Assembly: GCA_960531495.1 (NCBI GenBank)
Contig: CAUIJY010000075.1
Coordinates: 1,550,001-1,614,000, forward strand
Source: Zeus faber
Lineage: Eukaryota > Chordata > Actinopteri > Zeiformes > Zeidae
DNA: 64,000 bases
Reading direction: 5' to 3'
Shown: piece by piece, positions 47,430 through 56,761 of the stretch
How the letters are laid out: every line of letters starts with the position of its first letter
How positions within the stretch are numbered: the stretch's first letter is position 1
The notes under the pieces: model-generated
Database searches by the model: none
Seen by the model: the letters and a program-made list of their open reading frames with translations, nothing else
What the model was told of the DNA's origin: nothing
Position numbers and translations under genes: made by a program

Positions 47430-47727
47430 ATGCTTTCCCGGCACTGAAAGTGTTCTACGTTTTTCTTTGTTAAAAAATGTTCTCAGCTATCACCTGTTCC
47501 GCTGATAGAAGTGACATCAATTGTTCCCATGACAGAACTGCTAGCGTCAAGCTCTGCTGCAACATCAGAAAACACTGTAGCACTCTCCATATCAGGATAA
47601 TAAGGAGCAGCATCACTGTGACCTTTGACAAATGTTTGAGAGCGCTGCTATTCCTTCACAAGAACTGGCACATCACTGGCAGGTGTGGCTTTGAAGACAC
47701 CTCCACAACGGTTGGTGCTGCCTTCCC
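47430..47727 (-). pseudogene. Candidate decayed exon
   Basis: Read on the minus strand, a pyrimidine tract plus AG (TTGCTTTTTTTTAG, acceptor at about 47728) precedes coding-like sequence, but the frame changes inside it. The later part reads YYPDMESATVFSDVAAELDA, an acidic stretch of ~47 codons, and ends in TGA near 47490. It lies downstream of, and in the same orientation as, the SGNH-like pseudogene. I do not recognise the protein. Confidence 0.3.
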
Positions 47728-48133
47728 CTAAAAAAAAGCAAGAGAATGAAATGCATGGACAAAATAAAACTAAAATGAAGTACTACTATCAAAAATGTCA
47801 TTGAAAAAAGAAGAAAAACAACGAACAAAGCAAACCTGCTCCGTTCCCAGTGTCCTCTTGGAGGCAGTAGCTTTCTGCCAATGTCCCACCGTGGCTTTCC
47901 CATGTAAGCAAAGCAAAATTTTCTTGATATAAAATTGATATACAATTGTTGATATAAAAACAATATAAAATTCTCCACACTGGACAGCGCTAGAAAGATG
48001 CGATGGAACAAGTTGATAACGGGATGGATCATTCCGGCGACGCTACTGGTGTTGTGTCCACCTGTGAAATCATAGAGCAAAATGTCGATTTAAGACAATG
48101 TCTTGACAAAAGGCCAACTAAAAGCACTAACTA

Positions 48134-48155
48134 CTAAACTAAACTAAACTAAACT
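48134..48155. repeat. (AAACT)n microsatellite
   Basis: Four to five copies of CTAAA/AAACT. Confidence 0.8.
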
Positions 48156-48306
48156 ACTAACTAAAAAGAGAATAAAAAAACCAACAAACTGCAGAAAATC
48201 TCCTGGATACAAAACAATAGAGGACGGTTGAGGGGAGCCGACAGCAGAATCAACTGTAGCCCGGAGCGCTCACTGGTAAGTTGTTCAGTTAATTAAAGTG
48301 TGTTAG

Positions 48307-48310
<4 letters not shown>

Positions 48311-48338
<28 letters not shown>
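48311..48338. repeat. (GT)14 microsatellite
   Basis: An uninterrupted GT run; the plus-strand frame reading VCVCVC is a by-product. Confidence 0.9.
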
Positions 48339-48340
<2 letters not shown>

Positions 48341-48441
48341 ATGTCCATATGTTTCATAACAAACATATTAAAATTGTTTAATGAAAATCGGTACACTTTG
48401 AGTGAATATCAGAGACTATCACAGTTTCCAGAGGGTCTTAC

Positions 48442-49563
48442 CCCAACAATAACAGTGTGCAACCGATTATCTTTCTGCCCCTTCCAACCAGTCTCCACTC
48501 AAAAGGGTTAGGTGAAGGATGAGGCACGATGAGCTCTCCCTTCACAACCACTTTTGGAGAGAATGTTGGAAGTGACCTGCCGGGAGAAACCTTTGACTTT
48601 CGTGCTGTTGGCGGCGCTGTTGTCTCCAGTTGGCGATAAGCAGCATTTCACAGCAATGTCACAGGGCCATGGTTTCACAACATAGCAAAGTTATTCATAA
48701 AATAGCCATCACGTGACATGACAACAAATTGTACAATTGTACTTACACCATCTCTGCTTCACAGCTCTGGGTGGTTCAATGGGAAGTGGTTGGCTGCAGA
48801 AAAGTACTTGATGCCTTAAAACAACGATTTGGACGAATAGAAATATGCATACATAGATGTCAACTTTGTTCATTAGAAATATTTATTGAATTGGTTTGTC
48901 TAAAAATATATACTCCGTTATACATTTAACTGTACTAAAATTAAAATATGCTTCCCATGCATGCCGCCACAGGATGGTATTCCTCACGGAGCAAATAGTC
49001 AGACGCGGAAGGAAGTCCAGGACAAACACCTATACAAACACACAAAAAAAAAAAGGTGTTTATTACAGTACATTTGTTTTCAAAATGTAAAATATGTTCT
49101 GCAGAGCTCACAAAGCAAAAGTATTAATAGTACCAATACTACCAAAAATGTACTAAACATGAAGCGTAACTTTGGCCAGCGACTGCAGACACTGACCAGG
49201 AGGCTGCGAAAGTCTACTGCTGCCTCGTCGATGGTCCTGCTGGCCGTCAAGTCGCTGCTAGGGGCTACAACACAAACTGCGTCAGGTCTCCGAGACAAAA
49301 AAGCATTCAGTACCTCGGTCCCCTGGCATCTTCACAAATCCATCCACAATGCTCCGTAGATGGGAGTCACCAACAAGAAGTACAAACTAGAAACATAGAA
49401 AGTCTTTTTTTTTCATGAAAATCACAACTTTTGTCTTCAAGTATTGTTCATAAATAATCAAACAAAAATACCTTCTTATCTGGAGACTCTGCTGTAATGA
49501 CCAGCTTGTGGCTTCGTCCAGTCACGGTGGAAATTGGCTACAGGCGCACTTTCTGGTGATCAC
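48442..49563 (-). pseudogene. SGNH/GDSL-like protein of a teleost repeat-gene family, multi-exon, decayed
   Basis: Minus-strand pieces in order: 49563-49472 (VTGRSHKLVITAESPDKK) with AG and GT at its edges; an 85-bp intron (49471-49387, GTATTT...TTTCTAG); 49386-49170 with [20 protein letters not shown] (block-I Gly-Asp-Ser of SGNH hydrolases), then, after a frame change, [20 protein letters not shown] and SVCSRWPK; 49029 onward with VFVLDF after an AG acceptor; 48810-48747 with NHFPLNHPEL and SRDG before a GTAAGT donor; 48640-48442 with QLETTAPPTARKSK and PNPFEWRLVG. From memory this order matches an uncharacterised SGNH family common in fish genomes. Damage: a TAG in the first piece, a deletion/frameshift in the second, a missing GT at its donor, and TGA codons where I expect Trp. 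Any hydrolase activity is unproven for the family. Confidence 0.65.
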
Positions 49564-49885
49564 CTGTTTCTTAACAGACAAAAACCCAAAATAAATACTA
49601 CTGACTTTCCACGAGGCTTCTAAAAGTGTTGAGGCACAATAGATAAATAAGAACAGCACAAGACACTAATTCGACAATAACATTTTGAAATGGCTCCATA
49701 ACTTAGAAACTGATCATTTTCTAGAACAAGTGTACTGCAATTTAAAGCATCCAAAAACCTTACTGCTGGCTGTAAAGGTGAAACTATTTTTTCTATTGAT
49801 TGGTCTATAGACCATCATATCGGTTAGTCAATTAACTCTACAAGTACCAGCAGAATGTAGAGAAATAGCTGTTGCTTGAATGTTA
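49564..49885. other. Unassigned stretch
   Basis: Nothing recognisable; AT-rich, possibly intron or flank of the pseudogene. Confidence 0.3.
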
Positions 49886-49958
49886 TTCTCCCTTGTAAGT
49901 CGCTTTGGATAAAAGCATCTGCTTAATGACTAAATGTAAATGTAAATGTAAATAACAA
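49886..49958 (+). mobile_element. L2/SINE-type 3' tail
   Basis: CTTGTAAGTCGCTTTGGATA, then AAAGCATCTGCTTAATGACT and four copies of AAATGT, is the well-known tail shared by many teleost SINEs and their L2-type partner LINEs. The body upstream is not recognisable. Confidence 0.7.
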
Positions 49959-50830
49959 GAATATAAACAATTAACAAAATGCGGACAAATAATAGACAGG
50001 AATACGAAGGTACGCCCCCCATTGCATGCTGGGGTTTTCACGTGGCATACCCCATGCTAACGCGTCCTTGTGTCTCGTAAAACGTTTAGTGTTGAGTACA
50101 TAAATCACGGATCATTTTTTGATGATACAAAAACTACTTTAAAAAATGATAACCCTCAAAAAGATTTTAGACCTGAATTTTTGAGCCTCATGGGAACCCC
50201 ACCTGACTTTTTGATTACACAGGGGACCCACCATGTTATGGTCTATTGACATGCAAACTTTGACACTGAACACTTTTTTTAATCAATAGGTCAGATTCTG
50301 ATTGAAAAATATAAACCTTCCAAAAGTACAATTATTAATTTGAAAGGATATACAACCAATTTAAGAAATCAGGCCTCAGGCCAACACCACTTAAACATAT
50401 CAAAAATTGGAAAGTAAAGATTATTTTTCTACCTAGGCACGCTGTAAGTAAATGTAGTAAATTTGAGCATATTATGCAGATCATTTTCGACTTAAATACC
50501 GGTTCATCAATTGATTTCCAGATAAGTATGACAAATACCACATATACTTTAAAAGAGAGCACAGAATCAATTGTTATTGAATTTGATGGTTTTGACAGTA
50601 TAATATTTTCTTCCAAACTTAATCGAACGGGGAATAAACCTACACCCACTGTACAAAAGGTAGATAAAAAATTACAATTATTTATTATAAAATAAAAAGG
50701 AGCAGATGGCACAAGAAAACAAACAAGGGCTCACACAGGGCTTAGTAAGTCTCCTGATATGCTTTGTAACAAACAAAAAGTGCAATGTATTCACGCGGGG
50801 GAAGAGTAGTATGGTGGTAAACCCTGACCT
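49959..50830. other. Unassigned stretch
   Basis: Open frames of 70-125 codons exist on both strands around 50335-50712, but with no domain, splice context or family resemblance. Treated as non-coding. Confidence 0.35.
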
Positions 50831-51327
50831 TTGGCCTTTGCCTGCACCTAACTATCCATTTTCAATTAATCTGCTGATAAAAACCTACCCTACGGTGGTC
50901 GGCAGGAAAACTCACTGCAAATAGACAAAACACAAGCAAATTCAGAAAACATCATCATCAATTTGACAACACAGGCAAGAGATGCAAAACAATGGAAACA
51001 TTTGCACAGAAACAAACTTAAAAGCAATTCACCACGGACACTTCATTTGGGGAATATATCAGATATGATACACAAACATTTCTTGATGTTTTTATTTTAA
51101 GTTTGTTCCTTCGTGAACTTTTCCATTGTGTTGTTGCCTGTGTTGTCAAATTGATGATGACATTTTCTAAATTTGCTTGCGTTTTGTCTATTTACATGTA
51201 TTTTCTTTAGTTGTAGAGTTTTCCCGTTGGCCACCGTAGAGTCAGTTGTTATCAGCAGATGAATTGACTTGCGGCCTTTGACTGCACCTAACTACTAATT
51301 ATCAATGTTTTCGCCTGATAAAATCAA
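50831..51327. mobile_element. Palindromic (foldback/MITE-like) element with flanking direct repeats
   Basis: The arms 50864-51015 and 51112-51266 are inverted copies of each other (AATAGACAAAAC, CATCATCAATTTGACAACAC, CTGCTGATA, CTACGGTGG) with ~80-85% match by eye and a ~95-bp unpaired centre. Outside them, GGCCTTTGCCTGCACCTAAC (50836) and GGCCTTTGACTGCACCTAAC (51276) are direct repeats that extend ~50 bp to CTGATAAAA. There is no coding sequence. It looks like a non-autonomous DNA transposon mobilised in trans, though direct repeats this long are not a normal target-site duplication. Confidence 0.65.
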
Positions 51328-51473
51328 TAACTAGTTGAACTCCAGTGTATACCTGGGTACTCAGGATGCCAACGAACAACACAAACATCATCAAAAATGA
51401 AGTTGCATCAAATGAACCAACATTTTTGAGCAACGTGAACCAACATGTTTGAGCAAATGCTTTAACAACTCTA

Positions 51474-51697
51474 TTAATAAATTCTTCTCGCACTTTCGCA
51501 TTGGATGGCAGTGATACGATTTTTTACATAGTACTTCAATGCAGTCCAGCTTCGCTGGTTTAGAGCTTCAGGTGAAGCTCTAATACATGCATCACACTCA
51601 GTCCTTCCCGGCACTTTACCACTTTCAATGAAAGCCTTCAGGTTCTTTTCCACCGCATGGACCTCCTCAGGTAACCACCTCCTTCTCTCAGAGATTT
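51474..51697 (-). pseudogene. Exon encoding a SANT/Myb-like fish repeat-gene domain
   Basis: The minus-strand frame begins right after an acceptor (CTATTTCTATCTTAG) and reads RRRWLPEEVHAVEKNLKAF, a cysteine pair (ECDACIRASPEAL), RSWTALKYYVKNRITA, then ends at a stop near 51474. From memory, the pattern W-x-x-E-E-V-x-A-V-E-x-x-L...C-x-x-C...L-x-x-R-x-W-x-x-(V/I)-K-(F/Y)-Y-V-x-N-R-I-T-A is the last domain of several uncharacterised teleost proteins. No upstream exon was identified. It lies on the same strand as the SGNH-like pseudogene but need not be part of it. No disruption is visible in the exon, so it could be a genuine terminal exon. Confidence 0.5.
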
Positions 51698-52440
51698 CTA
51701 AGATAGAAATAGAAATGTAAAAGGACAAATACAATTAGGAGTGTAGACCAGGTCTTTCAATCGCTGTATCTTTTGGTTACTCTATTCTCAATTCAGAATC
51801 AGAAATGGAAAAAATGGGGTATGAGTGGTTTTCAAATTTTGCTTTTTTGGAGATACAAAAATCAAAATTGAAAAATTATTTTTCCATTTCATGACCAAAG
51901 GATGAGTGAAATTTAAAATCAGGTTTGACTTTCATTTTTTTTTTATTTCAATAGGAAAAAATAAAATCACAACAACATCATACAACAACATACACACCGA
52001 TCAGCCACAACATTAGAACCAGTTACAACTATTTAGGACTCCAAAATTCAGTGGTACATTTCTCATGCTGCTAAATCACCTCCATACAGCAATGTGTATG
52101 AACCAGCAAAATGGGATGCTGTGATTGTTCCAGATGTCCCACATGATCGCGACTTTATAAATGTTATCTTTTACTGTTTATCCTTAAAGTCAGGCACTGC
52201 CCGAGGATAACAGATATCATTGCAGAAAATATTCTATTTCAGCAGGCAACCACTTGTACAGCCGGCCCACCCAAATGACAGAGAGCACATATTGCTTTCA
52301 TAAGTTAAAAAACAAAAAAACAAAACGCACAGCACAAACACAGTAAATATGAAAAAAAAATCGATAAGCCACGAACAACGTGCACACACGATGTAGGTCG
52401 CCCGCTGACTGACGCCGACGCGCCAACTACAAATTTCCAC
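51698..52440. other. Unassigned stretch with a small transposon-like motif
   Basis: AT-rich, intron-like. ACACCGATCAGCCACAACAT (51995-52014) resembles a recurring teleost transposon motif. Nothing else recognised. Confidence 0.3.
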
Positions 52441-52545
52441 GGTCGTATCTTGGAGCAGTCAGTCGTAAGACGATGCTAATTTTCGCGACTATCGTATCTT
52501 GGATTAGTAAGTAGATGCAGTCATAAGTCGAGGTACCATTGTACC
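52441..52545. mobile_element. Possible DNA-transposon terminus
   Basis: Repeated TCGTATCTTGGA (52443, 52491), CAGTCGTAAG and CAGTCATAAGTCGAGGTACC resemble the subterminal repeats and end of a widespread fish DNA transposon (ends with GTCGAGGTACC...). No partner end was found. Confidence 0.35.
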
Positions 52546-53560
52546 TTCAAATAAAGTCTAAACTGGCAAAAAACAGTCCGGACTCTCTCAGCACGCTTTG
52601 GTGGAGAACCGATCAAGTGAAACTTAGCTAGCGGGTCCGTCTGTCTGTTTGAAAACCCTCTCTCTCTCACAGTACCGTCTCCCTGCACCAACACACAGTA
52701 AACTAAATCTAAATGCTAGTTAACACTCCACTCCAACACACATTTAACTAAAGCTAGATACTGTGCATGTTAAAAACGGCTTTATAAAATAAAACAAAGT
52801 CATTAACTTTTGCATGCATAATCTCTCCGTGTTATATCGTGTTATAACACAAAACTGCTAGCATTTAACAGCAAAAACGTGTAACAATTGAAAAGTTAAC
52901 TTTCTAAAACATTTTTTTTTTCGTGCACTTACTCTATATCCATTTTATTGCCCCCGTTCTTCTTCTGCTGTTTCAATATTGGGCACAGTCACGGCATGAG
53001 GAGATAGGGTAAATATAGTGTGCTTCTCTCAGACGTTCTCCTCCCGCAATGCGGAAGCTTCTCCAAAAAATTACTCCATCCAAATAAATTATTTTAATAT
53101 ATTTTAATAATGCATTCCCAAAATTATTATTACATCATGCTAATGTGATCGTACAAAATATACCATTAAGATATTAAAAAAAACGTCTATAATGACGCAT
53201 TTTGATAACCAAATTATTATTTATTATTATGAATACGTGGATTATTCTTTGTAAAGAAGAACGATTGGGCATTAATTTAATGAGATTAAGTTTATCGCTG
53301 TTCGGCATAATTATTAAAATTACTACTATTCATTGTAGGATAAGATAGTAATCTTTATTAATGAGGGCATCAGACTCCCTGGACTCCTGCCGAAACGCTG
53401 ACGGAGGGAGAGCGAGGGGTAACGCAGGTAGCCGAGCTCGCTAATGATCCTTCCCCGTAAACACCCCGTGGAGGTGATTTAGCTACGTCGCCTTCAGCCG
53501 TGCGCCACATTTCCCGGCCCCGCTCCTTGTAAAGCTCTGAGTCTGCCTACCCCCACCACC
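52546..53560. other. Unassigned stretch
   Basis: The first ~800 bp is AT-rich with no features; from about 53360 to 53560 the sequence becomes GC-richer without a recognisable gene or promoter. Confidence 0.3.
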
Positions 53561-53791
53561 CGACTCCACTACCGCCGCCAAGCTTGCACGTCAATGCCGG
53601 GCTTCGTCATCGTCGACAGGTGAACCCAACTTGGCCCCTGTAACCCGTGAGATTGTTCCGCCACACACACACTTTGTTTATCCCCCCTATTATAAAAAAA
53701 AAACAACACAACGGGCCGTGTCGGCCAGGGGATGTGTGCAGCGGTGGACTCTGGCCACACACAGAAGCAGGATGGCAAGCTCCCTGCTAAA

Positions 53792-53810
53792 GGGGGGGGG
53801 GGGGGGGGGG
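53792..53810 (+). repeat. (G)19 homopolymer
   Basis: An uninterrupted run of 19 G. It explains the PPPPPP stretch in an apparent 140-codon minus-strand frame (53569-53991), which I do not accept as a gene. Confidence 0.9.
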
Positions 53811-54024
53811 TCAGAAGTACCCTGGATGGCAGGGGAGCTCGGAGGGTGGGGGCAAACGAGCGTCCGCCCGCTGAACGTTGACAGCCTTTAGCAGCAGAAC
53901 AACTGCACGGCAGCTCTGCTGGGACACGAGGAGCTGCTGGAGAGCTACTGGAGAGCTGAAGGCTGCGGCATGAGAGGAATTCATAACACAAGGCGGCTTC
54001 AGCTGTGTTGATATGACTTGCATC

Positions 54025-54026
<2 letters not shown>

Positions 54027-54058
<32 letters not shown>
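54027..54058. repeat. (GT)16 microsatellite
   Basis: An uninterrupted GT run, followed by GT-rich sequence to about 54190. Confidence 0.9.
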
Positions 54059-54059
<1 letters not shown>

Positions 54060-54198
54060 CGGGACGGTTTGTTATGTGAATGTGTGTGGTGGGAGAGGAT
54101 ATACACAGTGCTGTGAGTGCATATGGGTAGTACGTAGTCCTGTTTAAACCACAGTGTATAGGTTAACATGACTGTGTGTGTATACATACTGGATGTAC

Positions 54199-54577
54199 TG
54201 TCACGACCAGAACAGGGAGGAACCCAAACGCACGAGACAGGGACACGGGAGGCAGGCAAATAATAAAGTGATGTTTATTAACCGGGACGGTGGAGCTGGC
54301 CGGGGGGACCTGGTCGGGGGGGGATGGAGCAGGGCAGGACAGGGACGATGATGACCAGGAGATGGGGTCCAGGATCCGGGTGGAGAGACGGGGAACCAGG
54401 CTGGGTGGAGAGTCCTGGTCGACCAGCGGAGACAGACAGGTGAAGGGAAGGCGAGACAACAAGACATAAACTAGGAACTTGGAACTTGGAACTGGGAACT
54501 AGGAACTAGGAAGGGAGCCAATCGCTGACACGGCTGACGCGGCTGACGCGGCGATGCAACTCGGGGAAAGCTAGTTG
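54199..54577 (-). mobile_element. Truncated 3' LTR of the sushi-like element
   Basis: Matches 56091-56441 of the 5' LTR, with a small expansion (GGCTGACGC)3 near 54527-54553 and indels in the GGAACTT/GGAACTA minisatellite. U3 and the self-primer segment are missing: LTR homology starts in sense at CAACTAGC, exactly the base after the primer sequence of the 5' LTR. RT sequence abuts it. Confidence 0.85.
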
Positions 54578-54584
54578 CTAACCT

Positions 54585-55020
54585 CCCGTTAATTAGGGCC
54601 TGGAAGACCGCTGGGGCATTTGACAGCCCAAAGGGCATAACAAGGTACTCAAAGTGACCGAGCGGGGTGTTAAAGGCAGTCTTCCACTCGTCCCCTTTGC
54701 GGATGCGGACCAGGTGGTAAGCGTTGCGGAGGTCCAGCTTGGAAAAGTGGGTGGCCCCCTGGATGGGGACGAAGACTGAATCCATCAGGGGCAAGGGGTA
54801 CTTGTCTTTGATCGTGATATCGTTCAGTCCCCTGAAATCGACTCAAGGACGGAGGGTCTTGTCCTTCTCCGCAACAAAGAAGAACCCTGCGCCTAGCGGA
54901 GAAAACGAGGGACGAGTAATCCTGGCAGCGAGAGAGTCGCGGATGTGAGTCTCCATGGCCTCCTGTTCAGACCGGGAGACGTTATACAGGCGACTGCAGG
55001 GGAGGGGGGCGCCTGGCAGG
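54585..55020 (-). pseudogene. pol: Reverse transcriptase fragment (Ty3/sushi)
   Basis: Sense order: [44 protein letters not shown], a TGA at about 54843, [40 protein letters not shown] (motif A, catalytic Asp), [20 protein letters not shown] (motif B). It stops just after ALIN, before the YxDD motif, where a 10-bp filler and LTR sequence begin. Protease is absent upstream. Clearly Ty3-type, non-functional. Confidence 0.9.
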
Positions 55021-55099
55021 AGGTTGATTGCGCAGTCATAGGGGCGATGACGTGGTAAGGAGCGGCCGGAGCGTAGCCCTACCGAGGAGTCGCCCTCTC

Positions 55100-55313
55100 G
55101 TGGCCGGACCGGGCAGGTGGCTCAGAGGTGTCCCAGCCGACCGCAATACAGAGAGGCACCGGTCTGTAGGCGGCGTGCTCGCTCCTCTGGGTAGATCCGG
55201 GAGCGACCAAGCTGCATTGGCTCGGCATCGGAGAGAGTCGGGGGACTTGTGCGGCGCCCAAGAGTAGCGGGCGCTGGAGACTGGGGCGTGGCCGCCCAGG
55301 CGGGAGGCACGGA
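55100..55313 (-). pseudogene. Nucleocapsid zinc-knuckle region, broken
   Basis: In another frame, EERARRLQTG leads to SLYCGRLGHL, a TGA, then ATCPVRPRE. This corresponds to a C-X2-C-X4-H-X4-C knuckle in which the first Cys codon is replaced by Ser and a stop sits after the His. A frame change separates it from gag. Confidence 0.6.
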
Positions 55314-56069
55314 CTAGTGGCTCGCCCCCTCCCTCTCGCGATGGCGCTCCCGTAGCCGGTTGTCCAGGCGGATTGAGGTCTCCACTAGTTGGTCCAGGTC
55401 CGTGGGCTCGTCCCGCCGTGCCAGCTCGTCCCGCAACTCGTCGTTCAGGGCACGCTGGAACACGTCCTGCAGGGCTCCGTCATTCCAGCCGCTTTCCGCG
55501 GCTAGAGTCCGGAACTCGACGACGAGGGAGGCGACGCTACGGGAACCCTGGCGGAGGGAGAGGAGTCTTCTGGCGGCCTCCTTGCCGCAAACTGGGTGGT
55601 CGAAGACTCTCCTCATTTCGCGGGTAAACAGATCGTAGGAGAGACTCACGGGACCCCCCTGACTCCAAACCGCGGAACCCCAGCCGAGAGCCGCCCCTCT
55701 CAGGCAGGAGATGAGGAACGCGATGTGGGCACTATCGGAGTCGTACGACGACAGCCGCTGTTGGAAAACCACCGCGCACTGCACAAGGAAGGCGCGGCAG
55801 GTGCCGAAATCGCCGTCGTAAGGCGCTGGAGCCGGAACGTGGGGCTCAGGGGGAACGAGAGAGGCGCTGGGAGCCCTGGTGGGGGAAGGAGGGCAGGTCG
55901 GAGGAGCAGGGGAGGCCACGGGGGCCGGAGGGCCCTGCAGGCTGCTGACGGCCGCAGAGATGGTCCGGAGGTGTTCCGCGATGTCCCGGAGGACTCGGTC
56001 ATGTTGCCCAAGCAACACTCCTCTGTCCCGGAGTGCGCGGCGGAGCCCTTCTGTGTCGGCTGGGTCCAT
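55314..56069 (-). CDS. gag: gag of the sushi-like retrotransposon
   Basis: The preferred start is the ATG at 56069 (MDPADTEGLRRALRDRG), 21 bp after the LTR; the longer open frame extends through the LTR and is not expected to be translated. 251 codons: a helical N-terminus (LRRALRDRGVLLGQHDRVL), a P/A/S-rich linker (about residues 45-85), then the Ty3/sushi capsid (FLVQCAVVFQQRL, HIAFLISCLRGAALGW, FTREMRRVFDHP, AARRLLSLRQGSRSV, FRTLAAESGWND, FQRALNDELRDELA), as in the family that gave rise to mammalian PEG10/RTL genes. The frame ends with TAG at 55314, before the nucleocapsid finger, which is disrupted downstream. It assembles the particle. The capsid region has no internal stop. Confidence 0.8.
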   Translation of the reverse strand: MDPADTEGLRRALRDRGVLLGQHDRVLRDIAEHLRTISAAVSSLQGPPAPVASPAPPTCPPSPTRAPSASLVPPEPHVPAPAPYDGDFGTCRAFLVQCAVVFQQRLSSYDSDSAHIAFLISCLRGAALGWGSAVWSQGGPVSLSYDLFTREMRRVFDHPVCGKEAARRLLSLRQGSRSVASLVVEFRTLAAESGWNDGALQDVFQRALNDELRDELARRDEPTDLDQLVETSIRLDNRLRERHREREGASH

Positions 56070-56072
56070 GTT

Positions 56073-56088
56073 TTCCTGGCCAGACCGT
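56073..56088 (-). promoter_or_regulatory. Primer-binding site for self-priming
   Basis: ACGGTCTGGCCAGGAA begins two bases after the LTR end (…GTGACA, GT) and ends three bases before the gag ATG. No tRNA-type TGG follows the LTR directly, which supports self-priming. Confidence 0.6.
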
Positions 56089-56090
56089 AC

Positions 56091-56586
56091 TGTCACGACC
56101 CGAACAGGGAGGAACCCAAACGCACGACACAGGGACACGGGAGGCAGGCAAGGGATGTTTATTAACTGGGACGGTGGAGCTGGCCGGGGGGACCTGGTCG
56201 GGAGGGGATGGAGCAGGGCAGGGCAGGGACGATGATGACCAGGAGATGGGGTCCAGGATCCGGGTGGAGAGACGGGGAACCAGGCTGGGTGGAGAGTCCT
56301 GGTCGACAAGCGGAGACAGACAGGTGAAGGGAAGGCGAGACAACAAGACATAAACTAGGAACTTGGAACTGGGAACTGGGAACTAGGAACTAGGAACTAG
56401 GAAGGGAGCCAATCGCGATGCAACTCGGGGAAAGCTAGTTGACGGTCTGGCAAGGAATGGCTAGGAAGCTGGGGCTAAATACAGTGCGGGTAATTGATCC
56501 CAGGTGTGTGCAATTGGGTCTGAGTAGGGAGCTGCAGATGGGGCAAGGGCGGCCTCTAGTGGCGCTGGGAGGCCGTGGGCCTAACA
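56091..56586 (-). mobile_element. 5' LTR of the sushi-like element
   Basis: 496 bp, TGTTAGGCCCAC...GTCGTGACA in sense. Sense-strand landmarks: TATTTA (56481-56476), a putative start ~24 bp later at TTCCTTGCCAGACCGT (56457-56442), a GGAACTA-type minisatellite (about 56402-56357) and AATAAA (56162-56157). It shares ~345 bp with the copy at 54199-54577. Confidence 0.85.
56442..56457 (-). promoter_or_regulatory. Self-primer candidate at the mRNA 5' end
   Basis: In sense, TTCCTTGCCAGACCGT is complementary at 15 of 16 positions to the leader ACGGTCTGGCCAGGAA (56088-56073). It lies where transcription would start, ~24 bp after a TATTTA box. This is the arrangement of Tf1-type self-priming, in which the folded mRNA 5' end primes minus-strand DNA. 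Confidence 0.6.
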
Positions 56587-56610
56587 TGTACGGGTACATT
56601 TATTCCTGTG

Positions 56611-56651
<41 letters not shown>

Positions 56652-56761
56652 ATGTACGCATGTGTGTGTGGGTGTTGGGAGGATTGGTCATGTGAATGTG
56701 TGTGGGGTGGGAGGGGAGAGATGCAAGTGTGTATGGCATTTAATCCATAGGACAAATGATT
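56587..56761. repeat. GT-rich spacer with (GT)18
   Basis: A GT run at 56613-56650, then GTGTGG-rich sequence, then an AT-rich transition into satellite 3. Confidence 0.85.

Larger units (their letters stand above)
54199..56586 (-). mobile_element. Ty3 LTR retrotransposon of the Tf1/sushi type, internally deleted
   Basis: Minus-strand element: 5' LTR (56586-56091), a 21-bp leader, gag (56069-55314), a broken zinc knuckle, an RT fragment, then a truncated 3' LTR (54577-54199). The protease, most of RT, RNase H and integrase are missing. Gag and RT text match fish sushi-like elements. Total length is 2.4 kb against ~5-6 kb for a full element. Confidence 0.9.

Noticed and set aside
50335-50712. 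125-codon minus-strand frame
   Set aside because: AT-rich, overlapped by an open frame on the other strand, no recognisable domain or splice context.
53569-53991. 140-codon minus-strand frame with PPPPPP
   Set aside because: The frame depends on a 19-G homopolymer and GC-rich composition; no domain or splice signals.
55314-56351. 345-residue gag starting at 56351
   Set aside because: The upstream 94 codons lie in the LTR and leader; the ATG at 56069 after the primer site is the proper start.
55360-56353. Plus-strand frames of 80-190 codons opposite the sushi gag
   Set aside because: Shadows of GC-rich minus-strand gag and the LTR.
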